DNA of 43,804 nucleotides from Candidatus Aenigmatarchaeota archaeon (GTDB taxonomy: Archaea > Aenigmatarchaeota > Aenigmatarchaeia > QMZS01), in the NCBI GenBank assembly GCA_030600555.1, contig JAUVLW010000007.1:1-43804 (forward strand), written 5' to 3'. Both the position numbers and the translations under genes were made by a program. Shown here one piece after another: positions 15,958 through 24,992 of the stretch (within the stretch, counting starts at the first letter, position 1; each line of letters opens with the position of its first letter). The notes beneath the pieces were generated by a model. That model saw only the letters and a program-made list of their open reading frames with translations, had not been told where the DNA came from and ran no database searches.

Positions 15958-18900
15958 CTAAAAAGAACTCAAAGAAAACTGCTTTGGTTTTTTCCCAAAT
16001 ATATTGTCCAGCTGACCTTGGATAAGTTCTAATTGCTCTTTTGTGTAATCCGGTATGTTGTATTGCTCAGCAATCCTCTTGCTCGCTTCAAGATATTTTG
16101 ATATTGTTCCCTCGGACACAGTCAACACAAGTTTCCCTTTGCACTTCAGGCATTTCCCTGACAACGGAGGTCTCCTGTAAATTGTATTGCATCCAACGCA
16201 CCTAAATGTCTGCCTGAAAAAAGTTCTTAAATTACCCTTAATATCTTTCAGAAAATGACTTGAAAGAATCTTGTAAGCAACCAGTTTTTCATCAACGCAA
16301 TTTAGTTTTTCAGCCAACCCCAACTGCATCATCACCTTATCAATCATACTCTCAACAGTTTTGTAGGAAGTAAGATGAACCCCGGAATTAATATCTGTTG
16401 TTTCAGTTGTGTAGCCTAAATCAGAATACATATTTCCTTTATCCAACCTGTCAGCAACCCTTTCTATATTTATCTCAAAAGGGAAGGGGTTATCTTTTGT
16501 TTTTTCATAGAATTCTTTTGGGTACTCAAAAACAACATCCATATCATAAACCTCATCATCAACTTCGCCCAAATCCAGAAGTGTTGTTATTGTAAGAGGC
16601 GCATCAGAGATGCTTCCTCTCCTCATCGGAAGGTATTCTCTTGAAAAATTAAGGAGGCAGTCCATGAGAAGCATAATCCCATTTTCTTCTCCATCGCAGT
16701 CCCTCCTGGTGCAGGCAAACAAATAAGGATGAGCATAATGACATCTGTTTGAAGTAAATCCAATCAATCTGCACACAACCGGAGAAAGTATGTGAGGGGC
16801 TATATCCAGAAACAATTGCCCAACCAAATCCTCTCTCTTTTTTGCATTATAGAAATGTTTAACCCCATAAAAATGTTTAAGCTCATCATCAATAAATTTC
16901 GATACTCTAAGGAAATAATCCGCAGCGCTGTTCTCGCCGTAAGTTGAATATAAAAAATCCTGAGGGAAAAGTTCAACAATCTGATTTTCATTCTCAAGTG
17001 GATTCCCGTCCCGGTCTTTTTCATACCCAAGTTCTCTTAATTTTTCAACGCTCGTGGAAATTTCTCTTGGTATAAAATGAGTTAACGGAGCATTAACCAT
17101 ATCATATCTTATTGTCCCATCCCTAAAAACATAAAGGTCATATTTTGCTCTCAATATTCCTTTATCCACCGGTTCCGGAACTTTATGTTTTGAACTGATT
17201 CCCCTAACCCCTTTTATTAAATTCATCCTGTGTTCATTTAATTTCTCATATCCTTCATTAAGCAACCCAAGCACATTTATTTTCTTCTTCACGATTTTTG
17301 GATTCTCCAGATGCTTCCCGCATTTCATGCAATAAGGAACTATTGAGTTTCCGTGTTCAGGGCAGGTAAACTCGCTGATTTCTGCGGTAATATAAGAAAC
17401 TTCCATAACATTCCTCATTCTGCCGCCTTCCTGACCAACAGGGAATAATACCTGAGGGGAACCTTTCATTTTTCTTTCCTGTGATTTCTCCGGTCTTCCC
17501 ATTCTCGTGCCAATATATTTTGTTAGTTTTTCCCTGATGTCCAACTTTGAAAATTTATTTACTAATTCAAAACCTTCAAGTTTGCTTTCCTTTAATTTTT
17601 CCAAATCCATTCCTTCGAAAGTTTTCAATAAAGGTTCAAAGTCCTCAAGAACAATAAACTGTTTGTCTATTGAAAGGGAATGAGGGATGAATGCTTTCTC
17701 AAGCAGTTCTTTTTTTTCGCAATTCTTAAGAACCAAACTCCCGTCTTTCTTCTCCCCTGAATTCAAATATTCCGCCAACCCAGCAACTTCTTCTGAAGAA
17801 AAATTGTCATAGAAATGAAGATATTTTGGGTGCAATGGAATTATCTCCGCAAGTTTCAGGGCTTCTTCAGAATTTATATTTAATGGATTTTTTATCAGTT
17901 CTTCTGTTCTTTCCAATCCAATCAACTTTCCCGCCGCCTCCTTTTTCTCATCTAAATCAAATTTCCACCATTCTTCAACATAAGCGCTTCTGATTAATTT
18001 CTCCCCATTTTCATAAAAATCCCCAAAGGTAATTAAAATATCCCCCACAAACAGAATTTTGTCAACATCTTTGTTCAGTTCCTTTGCCTTTGACTGGGTT
18101 TCAACTCTCACAACATCCCCGTTCTTTAATTTTACAATTGGAGGCTCTATATTATCGCACACCGAAACAGTGCACCCCTTTCCAGGAAGCTCAATCTTCA
18201 TCTGTGAACCTATTGCGGGGAAAGAATCCAGAATAATTAAAGTTGCTGGATGAAAACCAAAACAACCCGACCCTGTGTTTCTTGACCTTCCATATCTCAA
18301 TCGAAATCCACCCCTCAAATAAGGAAGGGAAAAAACAGGTCTGCCCGCGGGAACCTCTTCTATGAATTTGTATTCTTTATCTCCGCTACTTCCTTTTGTT
18401 TCTCCTTTTTTTAATTTAAGAAACCCATCAAGCCAACTCCAGGTTTCTGTTAATTTAAATTCATCTCCATATTTTTTTAATTTCTTAAGAAGTTTTTTTG
18501 CTTTCAATGGGAGACCATCAAGATAAATCAAACACATTCCTCCCCTTATTCTTGTTGTTCCAACTCTCTCAAGATCTTTGTATTTTGAAACTTCTCTTTT
18601 CTCGGTTGGTTCTCCGGTAATGCAGATAGGAACATTTTTTACAAGATAACTGATTTCTTCTTCATTTGGTTTGTATTGTTTCCTTGTTACATAGGTAAGG
18701 TAATCAGTAACTTCAGTAAAATATCTTCCAATTTCATCATTTGTTGGAATATATCTGTTTAATCCAAGCTCCTTTCTTATGCAGTCTGCAATAAATAAAG
18801 TAAATACCTGGGCTGTTCCCCCCGCAGTTCTTATTGGTCCTGCGTAATAAACAGACACAAATTTATCCTTTGGGTCAATTGTCACGCTAACAATTCCTTC

Positions 18901-19278
18901 AATCGGAGCGCTGACAACCCCTTTTGTATTATAAGCGCATCCAAACCTAAGACCGCAAAGTATTGCTTCTTCCATAGTGTCAAACTTTGAAAACTTCTGC
19001 AGGGCAATGTCCTTTGCTATCCCTAAAGCAACTTCATCGCTCCCAACACTATACTGTTTCTCAAGTTCATCTATCCTTATAATAATCTCCTTCCTGAACT
19101 CATTTAGCTGAGGGTGAACTATCTCAAGAATATCCACACAACGGTTGTTCTTGTCCGCAGCCCTTTTTGACTCAACAAAAAGCTCATAATCTTTACCCGA
19201 TTCCTTGGCTTTTGTGGCCTTATTATAGCTATTATCAACCTCTGACTTAATTCTCTCAAAATATTCCTCGGGGTTCAT
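15958..19278 (-). CDS. polC: DNA polymerase D large subunit (DP2), catalytic
   Basis: The 1106-residue protein is uninterrupted and contains no intein. Landmarks include YYAGPIRTAGGTAQ (near residue 140), RGGFRLRYGRSRNTGSGC, a CxxH/CxxC zinc finger (CPEHGN ... CMKCGK), GIMLLMDCLLNFSREYLP and a late CVGC...CLKC zinc finger. The C-terminus, KPKQFSLSSF, looks like a PCNA-interacting peptide. This subunit carries the polymerase active site and pairs with DP1, which is not in the window. The catalytic segment reads DCDGEEN rather than the usual NCDGDED, so the second catalytic Asp is Glu (residue 864). It is preceded by its own promoter region shared with the divergent antitoxin gene. Confidence 0.97.
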   Translation of the reverse strand: MNPEEYFERIKSEVDNSYNKATKAKESGKDYELFVESKRAADKNNRCVDILEIVHPQLNEFRKEIIIRIDELEKQYSVGSDEVALGIAKDIALQKFSKFDTMEEAILCGLRFGCAYNTKGVVSAPIEGIVSVTIDPKDKFVSVYYAGPIRTAGGTAQVFTLFIADCIRKELGLNRYIPTNDEIGRYFTEVTDYLTYVTRKQYKPNEEEISYLVKNVPICITGEPTEKREVSKYKDLERVGTTRIRGGMCLIYLDGLPLKAKKLLKKLKKYGDEFKLTETWSWLDGFLKLKKGETKGSSGDKEYKFIEEVPAGRPVFSLPYLRGGFRLRYGRSRNTGSGCFGFHPATLIILDSFPAIGSQMKIELPGKGCTVSVCDNIEPPIVKLKNGDVVRVETQSKAKELNKDVDKILFVGDILITFGDFYENGEKLIRSAYVEEWWKFDLDEKKEAAGKLIGLERTEELIKNPLNINSEEALKLAEIIPLHPKYLHFYDNFSSEEVAGLAEYLNSGEKKDGSLVLKNCEKKELLEKAFIPHSLSIDKQFIVLEDFEPLLKTFEGMDLEKLKESKLEGFELVNKFSKLDIREKLTKYIGTRMGRPEKSQERKMKGSPQVLFPVGQEGGRMRNVMEVSYITAEISEFTCPEHGNSIVPYCMKCGKHLENPKIVKKKINVLGLLNEGYEKLNEHRMNLIKGVRGISSKHKVPEPVDKGILRAKYDLYVFRDGTIRYDMVNAPLTHFIPREISTSVEKLRELGYEKDRDGNPLENENQIVELFPQDFLYSTYGENSAADYFLRVSKFIDDELKHFYGVKHFYNAKKREDLVGQLFLDIAPHILSPVVCRLIGFTSNRCHYAHPYLFACTRRDCDGEENGIMLLMDCLLNFSREYLPMRRGSISDAPLTITTLLDLGEVDDEVYDMDVVFEYPKEFYEKTKDNPFPFEINIERVADRLDKGNMYSDLGYTTETTDINSGVHLTSYKTVESMIDKVMMQLGLAEKLNCVDEKLVAYKILSSHFLKDIKGNLRTFFRQTFRCVGCNTIYRRPPLSGKCLKCKGKLVLTVSEGTISKYLEASKRIAEQYNIPDYTKEQLELIQGQLDNIFGKKPKQFSLSSF

Positions 19279-19312
19279 AATTAGGTCTGAATTTTAAAAA
19301 CAGGTTATTATT

Positions 19313-19531
19313 ATGGCAATAACTCTTAATGTTAGTCAGGAACTAATTAGTGAGCTTGAAGAAAGGAAATCCCACCATAAAGAAAGTTATGAAGATGTGA
19401 TTTGGGACCTTCTAGAAGATACTTTAGAACTTTCTGAACAAACACAAGCAGATATCAAAAAATCCGAAGAAGATATTAAAGCAAGAAGAATTTATACTTG
19501 TGAAGAAGTTAAAATGAGTTTGGGATTATAA
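19313..19531 (+). CDS. orphan antitoxin-like protein (RelB/VapB type)
   Basis: The 72-residue protein has an N-terminal beta strand (MAITLNVSQEL) followed by helices, consistent with a ribbon-helix-helix dimer. Its acidic tail ends RIYTCEEVKMSLGL, the common C-terminus of RelB-like antitoxins that wraps around a toxin. No toxin gene follows: the next gene 51 bp downstream is SBDS. It may be a solitary remnant or a stand-alone regulator. The start at 19313 fits with a TTATTATTATG context. Confidence 0.7.
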   Translation: MAITLNVSQELISELEERKSHHKESYEDVIWDLLEDTLELSEQTQADIKKSEEDIKARRIYTCEEVKMSLGL

Positions 19532-19557
19532 AATATTTATTTTGATAACCAATCAAG

Positions 19558-19567
19558 TATATATCTA
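19558..19567 (+). promoter_or_regulatory. TATA box of the SBDS gene
   Basis: GTATATATCT ends 15 bp before the ATG at 19583. It lies in the short gap after the antitoxin gene, so SBDS can be transcribed separately. Confidence 0.45.
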
Positions 19568-19582
19568 TATTCCAATACTTTT

Positions 19583-20260
19583 ATGGAACCTGTGATTTCA
19601 AGAATCAAAAAAGGCGGAAATGTGTTTAAAATATTGGTTTATCCAAGAGAAGCCCTTGAATTCAGACAGGGCAAAAAAGATATTAGTGAAGTTCTTGCTT
19701 CAGAAGAAATTTATGCGGATATTGAACAAGGCGAGAAAGCGTCTTTGCAGGATTTAAAAAACGGGTTTGGAACCGAAAATATTATTGACATCGCCAAAAA
19801 AATCCTTCATGACGGGGAACTCCAGCTTCCGAAAGAATTAAGGGATGAAATGCTTAACAAAAAAAAGAAACAGATTGCGACAATTATTTCAAAGACCGCA
19901 ATTAATCCTCAGACAAAAGCTCCTCACCCAATTGAAAGAATTCTTGGGGTAATGGAAAAAGCCGGGTTGAATATAAATTTCTACGGGAGAGCAGAAGATC
20001 AGGTAAAGGAAGTAATTGAAAAAATCAAAGAAGAAATTCCGTTGTCAATTGAAACTGCAAAAATGGAAATAAGAATTCCCTCAACTTATGCGGGACCTGC
20101 GTACGGGCAGATTAAATTACTTGGAAAAATCCTGAAAGAACAGTGGAATAATGATGGGTCTTTTTCCTGCACACTTGAAGTTCCTGCGGGACAGAAAAAT
20201 GATGTTTATGACAAACTTGGGAGTTTGGCTCATGGGCAGGCTTTGATTAAGGAAGTTTAA
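19583..20260 (+). CDS. SBDS/Sdo1 ribosome maturation factor
   Basis: The 225-residue protein has the three SBDS domains: an N-terminal domain with YPREALEFRQGKKDISEVLASE (residues 19-40), a helical middle with HPIERILGVMEKAGLNINF, and a C-terminal ferredoxin-like domain with IPSTYAGPAYGQIKLLG. SBDS helps remove the anti-association factor aIF6 from the large ribosomal subunit. In many archaea it lies near exosome genes; here no exosome gene is seen. Length is normal. Confidence 0.96.
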   Translation: MEPVISRIKKGGNVFKILVYPREALEFRQGKKDISEVLASEEIYADIEQGEKASLQDLKNGFGTENIIDIAKKILHDGELQLPKELRDEMLNKKKKQIATIISKTAINPQTKAPHPIERILGVMEKAGLNINFYGRAEDQVKEVIEKIKEEIPLSIETAKMEIRIPSTYAGPAYGQIKLLGKILKEQWNNDGSFSCTLEVPAGQKNDVYDKLGSLAHGQALIKEV

Positions 20261-20323
20261 ATTTAAAAAAATCCAGCAATATTTCTATAAAATTACAATA
20301 TTAGAAAAATTAAAAATAATCTA

Positions 20324-20860
20324 TTATTCTTTTACTTCCTCAGTTTCTGGTTTTTTAGGACCTGTGTTATTAATGAACCACATCATTGCTCCAATTACTA
20401 TGAAGATTATTATCAAAGCAATTAAGTCCTGTGTAAGTCCAAAATAGAACCAGTTCATTCCACCTACAGCTCCGTTGATAATCATCCATGCAATTACTAC
20501 AAGACCTATTATTAATGCCCATGCGTGCCAGCCTTCAAATTTATGTAGCCATTCAGGTTTTATTATTGTGATTATTAGGATTAAACCCATTATCACGGTT
20601 AAGTACATTACTGTTGCTGCTGTGATTCCGCTTAAGAAAGCACCCATTGCTGGTCCAAATGCCATCACTATCAGGAAACCTGCCACAAGACCGATTATTC
20701 CTGAAACACCTCTCGCTGTCTTTTCATCACTATTTCCAAATATCTTTGCTCTTAATAACAAACCGAAAAATATTGCGAAACAGAATATCCATGGGAACGC
20801 GAATTCGTATAATATTCTGCATACGCTCGGACTTGCTATAAATCCACAATCATATGCCAT
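20324..20860 (-). CDS. multi-TM membrane protein, tandem copy 1 of 3
   Basis: The 178-residue protein has a conserved N-terminus with two cysteines (MAYDCGFIASPSVCRILYEF) and then five hydrophobic segments at about 22-42, 54-74, 84-104, 117-137 and 147-165. The C-terminus is short and acidic (PKKPETEEVKE). The first 42 residues are identical in all three tandem copies. Each copy has its own A/T-rich upstream gap, so expression may be independent. No known transporter signature is seen. The small size, helix count and copy number suggest an oligomeric membrane assembly, but this is a guess. Confidence 0.8.
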   Translation of the reverse strand: MAYDCGFIASPSVCRILYEFAFPWIFCFAIFFGLLLRAKIFGNSDEKTARGVSGIIGLVAGFLIVMAFGPAMGAFLSGITAATVMYLTVIMGLILIITIIKPEWLHKFEGWHAWALIIGLVVIAWMIINGAVGGMNWFYFGLTQDLIALIIIFIVIGAMMWFINNTGPKKPETEEVKE

Positions 20861-20939
20861 AATTTTAATAGTTTTAGTATATATAGGTTTAACAGCCTAT
20901 CGGCAATTATAAAGATTCTATAAAATAAAATCAAAAATG

Positions 20940-21455
20940 TTAACCTTCTTTTTCTCCAGTATTGTTAATGAACCACATCATCGCTCCAATTACTATGAAG
21001 ATTATTATCAAAGCAATTAAGTCCTGAGTAATTCCAAAGTAGAACCAGTTCATTCCTCCTACAACACCATTGATAATCATCCATGCAATTACTACAAGAC
21101 CTATTATTAATGCCCATGCATGCCACCCTTTAAATTCCTGTATCCAATCAGGCTTCACTATTGTAATCACTAAGATTAAACCCATTATCACGGTTAAGTA
21201 CATTACTGTTGCTGCTGTGATTCCGCTTAAAAAAGCGCCCATTGCTGGTCCAAATGCCATCACTATCAGGAAACCTGCCACAAGACCGATTATTCCTGAA
21301 ACACCTCTTGCTGTTTTGTCATCACTTTGTCCGAATATTTTTGCTCTTAATAACAAACCGAAAAATATTGCGAAACAGAATATCCATGGGAATGCGAATT
21401 CGTATAATATTCTGCATACGCTCGGACTTGCTATAAATCCACAATCATATGCCAT
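20940..21455 (-). CDS. multi-TM membrane protein, tandem copy 2 of 3
   Basis: This 171-residue copy differs from copy 1 mainly in the loop after the third helix (KPDWIQEFKGWHAW against KPEWLHKFEGWHAW) and in its shorter tail (NNTGEKEG). Nucleotide identity is very high over the first 130 codons. This points to recent duplication or continuing gene conversion. The region upstream (21456-21550) is about 95 bp of A/T-rich sequence with room for a promoter. Confidence 0.8.
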   Translation of the reverse strand: MAYDCGFIASPSVCRILYEFAFPWIFCFAIFFGLLLRAKIFGQSDDKTARGVSGIIGLVAGFLIVMAFGPAMGAFLSGITAATVMYLTVIMGLILVITIVKPDWIQEFKGWHAWALIIGLVVIAWMIINGVVGGMNWFYFGITQDLIALIIIFIVIGAMMWFINNTGEKEG

Positions 21456-21550
21456 AAATTAAATAGTTTTAATATTAATAATATCCGCAATCCCTTTATT
21501 AACCCCAGCAATATCACTTTACTAAAAAATTATAATAAAAAAATAAATTA

Positions 21551-22108
21551 TTACTTTTTCTCGGTGGAATTGATGAACCACATTATTGCTCCAATTACTA
21601 TGAAGATTATTATCAAAGCAATTAAGTCCTGTGTAAGTCCAAAATAGAACCAGTTTATTCCTCCAACATACCCGTTGATAATCATCCAGGCTAGTATTAC
21701 AAGACCTATTATTAATGCCCATGCATGCCCTCCTTTAAATCCAGTATCTTCTTTGCCCGGTTCGCCTTTTCCAGTACCAATGATCCAATCAGGTTTTACT
21801 ATTGTGATTATTAAGATTAAACCCATTATCACGGTTAAGTACATTACTGTTGTTGCTGTGATTCCTGATATGAAAGTTCCCATTGCTGGTCCAAAGGACA
21901 TAACTATTAAAAATCCTGCTACAAGCCCTATTATTCCTGCAACTCCTCTCGCTGTCTTTGTTGCTTTTCCATCATCGTCCACTCCGAATATTTTTGCTCT
22001 TAATAACAAACCGAAAAATATTGCGAAACAAAATATCCATGGGAATGCGAATTCGTATAATATTCTGCATACGCTCGGACTTGCTATAAATCCACAATCA
22101 TATGCCAT
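21551..22108 (-). CDS. multi-TM membrane protein, tandem copy 3 of 3
   Basis: The 185-residue copy is the most divergent. It has DDDGKATKTARG in the first loop and an added Gly/Glu-rich GTGKGEPGKEDTG insertion before the fourth helix, replacing EGWHAW with KGGHAW. The N-terminal 42 residues remain identical to the others. Its promoter is back to back with that of rtcB in a gap of about 65 bp. The 66-residue ORF listed at 21522 is an out-of-frame shadow. Confidence 0.8.
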   Translation of the reverse strand: MAYDCGFIASPSVCRILYEFAFPWIFCFAIFFGLLLRAKIFGVDDDGKATKTARGVAGIIGLVAGFLIVMSFGPAMGTFISGITATTVMYLTVIMGLILIITIVKPDWIIGTGKGEPGKEDTGFKGGHAWALIIGLVILAWMIINGYVGGINWFYFGLTQDLIALIIIFIVIGAIMWFINSTEKK

Positions 22109-22172
22109 AACTAAATATACTGAGATATATTAATAGAAAGAATTGACTAATATTTTAAAAGATTATACTTTT

Positions 22173-23609
22173 ATGAAAGTTAATAAAGTCTCTGAATTTG
22201 AATACTCAATTTCAAAAGAAGAAAGAGAAGGAATGAGAGTAGATGCGAAAATAATCGCAACAGAAAAAGTCAGGAATCAGATTGAGGATGAAGCAATTAA
22301 ACAGCTCACAAATGTTGCCTGTCTCCCTGGAATTGTCGCGCCTGTGTGCGGGATGCCTGATATTCACTGGGGCTATGGATTGCCAATGGGCGCTGTGGGG
22401 GCATTTGATTCAGAAGAAGGGATTATTTCCTGCGGATGCACAGGGTTTGACATAAACTGCGGAATCAGGGTAATTAACACTAATTTAACTTACAATGAAG
22501 TAAGACCAAAATTAAGAGAATTAATCGACCTTTTATTTAAAAATGTTCCAACCGGAGTTGGGTCAAAAGGAAAATTAAGAATTTCCAATGATGAACTTGA
22601 AGAGGTTTTAAACAACGGGGCAAAATGGGCTCTTGAAAACAATTATGCTGAAAAAGAAGATTTGGAGCACATGGAAGAATATGGGTGCATCAAAGGGGCA
22701 AACACAGATAAAATCTCCGAACTGGCAAAGAAAAGAGGACTTCCTCAATTAGGAACTTTAGGTTCAGGAAATCACTTCCTTGAAATCCAGAAAGTCGATG
22801 ATATTTTTGATTCAAAAACTGCCGAGGTTTTTGGGATAACTAAAAAAGATCAGGTGGTGATAATGCTTCACTGCGGTTCAAGAGGTCTTGGACACCAGAT
22901 TGCAACAGATTATTTAAAAATTCATGAAGCCGCATCAAAAAAATATAACATTAAACTTCCTGATTCTCAACTGGTATGCGCCCCGACAAATTCTCAGGAA
23001 GGACAGGATTATTTTGAGGCAATGAAAGGAGCAGTCAACTATGCTTTCTGCAACAGGACTGTGATGACCGACTGGGTAAAAGAAACCTTTGAAAGAGTTT
23101 TCGGGAGAACAAGAGATGAACTTGATATGAAATTAATGTATGATGTGTGCCACAATATCTGCAAACTTGAAGAACATGAAGTCAACGGGGAGAAAAGAAA
23201 ATTATATGTTCATAGGAAAGGAGCAACAAGAAGTCTTCCTGCGGGACACCGATTGCTTCCAAGCACTTATTTAAAAGTTGGTCAGCCAGTATTGATTGCG
23301 GGTTCAATGGGAACTGCAAGCTATATTTTAGTTGGAGGAGAAAATGCAAAAGATACTTTTTACTCAAGTTGCCACGGAGCTGGGAGAGTGATGAGTCGCG
23401 GAAAAGCAATAAGAAATTTCAGAGGAAACACTGTGAAAGAAGATTTACTAAAAGAAGGTATTATTGCAAAAGCAACATCCCCAAAAGTTCTTGCGGAAGA
23501 ATCCCCGAACGCTTACAAAGATATTGATGAAGTGATAAAATCCGTGGATATGGCAGGAATTTCAAAGAAAGTTGTAAGGGTTGTTCCTATGGGAGTTGTT
23601 AAGGGGTAG
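22173..23609 (+). CDS. rtcB: tRNA-splicing ligase RtcB
   Basis: The protein has 478 residues from the ATG at 22173; the ORF track start at 22143 is a TTG that overlaps the promoter. Family motifs are present: GMPDIHWGYGLPMGAVGAF, CGCTGFDINCGIR (metal Cys), LGSGNHFLE, LHCGSRGLGHQIA and VHRKGATRSLPAGH, whose first His is the guanylylated residue. RtcB joins tRNA halves after intron removal using GTP and Mn2+. This pairs functionally with EndA at 30221 and the intron-bearing tRNA at 29361. Confidence 0.97.
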   Translation: MKVNKVSEFEYSISKEEREGMRVDAKIIATEKVRNQIEDEAIKQLTNVACLPGIVAPVCGMPDIHWGYGLPMGAVGAFDSEEGIISCGCTGFDINCGIRVINTNLTYNEVRPKLRELIDLLFKNVPTGVGSKGKLRISNDELEEVLNNGAKWALENNYAEKEDLEHMEEYGCIKGANTDKISELAKKRGLPQLGTLGSGNHFLEIQKVDDIFDSKTAEVFGITKKDQVVIMLHCGSRGLGHQIATDYLKIHEAASKKYNIKLPDSQLVCAPTNSQEGQDYFEAMKGAVNYAFCNRTVMTDWVKETFERVFGRTRDELDMKLMYDVCHNICKLEEHEVNGEKRKLYVHRKGATRSLPAGHRLLPSTYLKVGQPVLIAGSMGTASYILVGGENAKDTFYSSCHGAGRVMSRGKAIRNFRGNTVKEDLLKEGIIAKATSPKVLAEESPNAYKDIDEVIKSVDMAGISKKVVRVVPMGVVKG

Positions 23610-23635
23610 TTGAGATTTAATAAAAAAAGTTTAAA

Positions 23636-24247
23636 ATGAATGAAGCTGACGAAATAGAAGAAAAAAGCCAAGAATATATTAAATATTTTGAGAAAAATAA
23701 AGATAAAATTCCGAATATTGAAAAACTAATTAAAATATTAAAAAAAGACAAAAAAGCAGGACATATATTCCATGCAGAATGTGTCAAAAGATTTTTTGAA
23801 GGAGGTAAATTTGAAGTCACAAATATAGAAATTAACTACAAAGTTAATGGAATGACTAAAGATGTTGACATTGAATTAAATCATAATATAAACCTTCAAA
23901 TTTGGCATGGTGCGAGTGTCTCAGTCCACCGAGAATTAAAAAGGGGAAAAGTAAGTGGGGGGATCAAACCTTATTGGGGTGAAGACAAAGATGTAATTGA
24001 CAAGAAATTAAAACAGCTACCGGATGATAAATTTGGTTTATTGATTTGTTGGGAACATCATCTTGGAATTTCAGTTCTACCTGACTGGTTAGAAAAAATA
24101 CCTAGTAATAAATCAATAGCGAAGTTGTATCAAAATGGAATTCAAAACGATAGTATATTATATCACTCAAATAATTTTAAATATCTTGATTTAGCCAAAG
24201 AAGTAATTTCAGCTTTGGGATTTACGATAATAGCTACCAATATATAG
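23636..24247 (+). CDS. unknown protein, possibly nuclease-like
   Basis: The 203-residue protein has a Lys-rich helical N-terminus (about 1-45) and then an alpha/beta core with the strands FEVTNIEINYKV, VDIELNHNINLQIWHG and FGLLICWEHHLGISVLP. The order helix, strand D-x-E, strand Q-x-W is faintly like a PD-(D/E)xK nuclease fold, but the catalytic lysine is not evident, so I do not assign it. It starts 26 bp after rtcB and may be co-transcribed with it. Confidence 0.6.
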   Translation: MNEADEIEEKSQEYIKYFEKNKDKIPNIEKLIKILKKDKKAGHIFHAECVKRFFEGGKFEVTNIEINYKVNGMTKDVDIELNHNINLQIWHGASVSVHRELKRGKVSGGIKPYWGEDKDVIDKKLKQLPDDKFGLLICWEHHLGISVLPDWLEKIPSNKSIAKLYQNGIQNDSILYHSNNFKYLDLAKEVISALGFTIIATNI

Positions 24248-24307
24248 ATTCAAAGATTTGAAAAAGAAATTACATAGGTAAATTTTGAGATAAATAAAAA
24301 TAATCAT

Positions 24308-24333
24308 CTATTGACCCCCCGTAGGATCAATAG
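24308..24333. other. stem-loop with C6 loop between convergent genes
   Basis: CTATTGA (24308-24314) and TCAATAG (24327-24333) pair perfectly. The loop contains CCCCCCGTAGGA, and GGGTG follows the 3' arm, so a pseudoknot with the C-run is possible. Imperfect outer arms (AATAATCAT and ATGATAAT) extend the dyad to about 50 nt. It lies between convergent genes and may form a bidirectional end signal or a small structured RNA. Confidence 0.4.
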
Positions 24334-24400
24334 GGTGCATGATAATAGAATATGTATTTAATCTATATATAATCTTAAATCCTTACATTATCTTATTTAT

Positions 24401-24964
24401 TTACTGACCTTCAAACAATTCATGCACAATCTTTCTCCAATCCTTCACAGGAAATATAAATCTTCCATCATAACACTTATCTCCAATACTCAAAGCAACC
24501 CTATTATCTTCCTCTTTAGTTAAATCCTGATAATAAAGACCGCCTAAACCCAATTTCATTTTAGAATTCCCATTAACATCATAAACATCATCAAAAAAAT
24601 AGTTAAAATCTTCTTCTTCATCAACATCTGGAGCCAAATCATAACCAAAACTTATTTCAGCAGTAAGCGCATCAGGATTTCTAGAAAATTTCCTATACCC
24701 ATTTACATAATTACTTCTTGATAAATCGAATTCCAAATATCTCACATCACCTATCAGCTCTTCTTTAACTACTTTCGCCCCCAATACCCCAAACATATCT
24801 TTAAATGGAATTAAAAAATCTGAATGTTTTTTGTATAATCGATCGGGAGCGAACTTTTCTGTTGATTCCTGAAGTGTTGGCAATTCTTTGGCTGCAATAT
24901 CCAAAGGTTTTATATATTTTCTAAGCTCAGTCACCATAGAATCATATTCTGTAGAGTTACTCAT
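24401..24964 (-). CDS. unknown acidic protein
   Basis: The 187-residue soluble protein has an acidic central patch (DVDEEEDFNYFFDDVYDVNG). The N-terminal third is helical, and the rest contains strands such as VRYLEFDLSRSN, LTAEISFGYDL and MKLGLGGLYYQDL. No domain is recognised. The gene lies 28 bp downstream of the prenyl synthase gene on the same strand but has a TTTATAAATAT box of its own. It converges with the gene at 23636 over the hairpin region. Confidence 0.6.
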   Translation of the reverse strand: MSNSTEYDSMVTELRKYIKPLDIAAKELPTLQESTEKFAPDRLYKKHSDFLIPFKDMFGVLGAKVVKEELIGDVRYLEFDLSRSNYVNGYRKFSRNPDALTAEISFGYDLAPDVDEEEDFNYFFDDVYDVNGNSKMKLGLGGLYYQDLTKEEDNRVALSIGDKCYDGRFIFPVKDWRKIVHELFEGQ

Positions 24965-24992
24965 TAATAGTTAAACAATTTATAAATATATT

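Larger units (their letters stand above)
20324..22108 (-). repeat. tandem gene triplication
   Basis: Three head-to-tail paralogues with near-identical 5' halves occupy 1.8 kb with no other gene between them. The strongest conservation covers the 130 codons from the start, and the 3' ends and one loop have diverged. The spacers do not look duplicated. Confidence 0.9.

Noticed and set aside
15878-15961. 27-residue basic ORF between the unknown gene and polC
   Set aside because: The region instead holds a TTGTTCCT/AGGAACAA inverted repeat, and the frame overlaps the polC stop; no other support for coding.
20475-22133. Plus-strand ORFs of 64-152 residues opposite the membrane triplet
   Set aside because: They repeat three times only because the sense genes are triplicated, and are shadows of them.
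23636-24247. Restriction-type PD-(D/E)xK nuclease
   Set aside because: Strand pattern is suggestive, but the ExK or QxK lysine is absent where expected.
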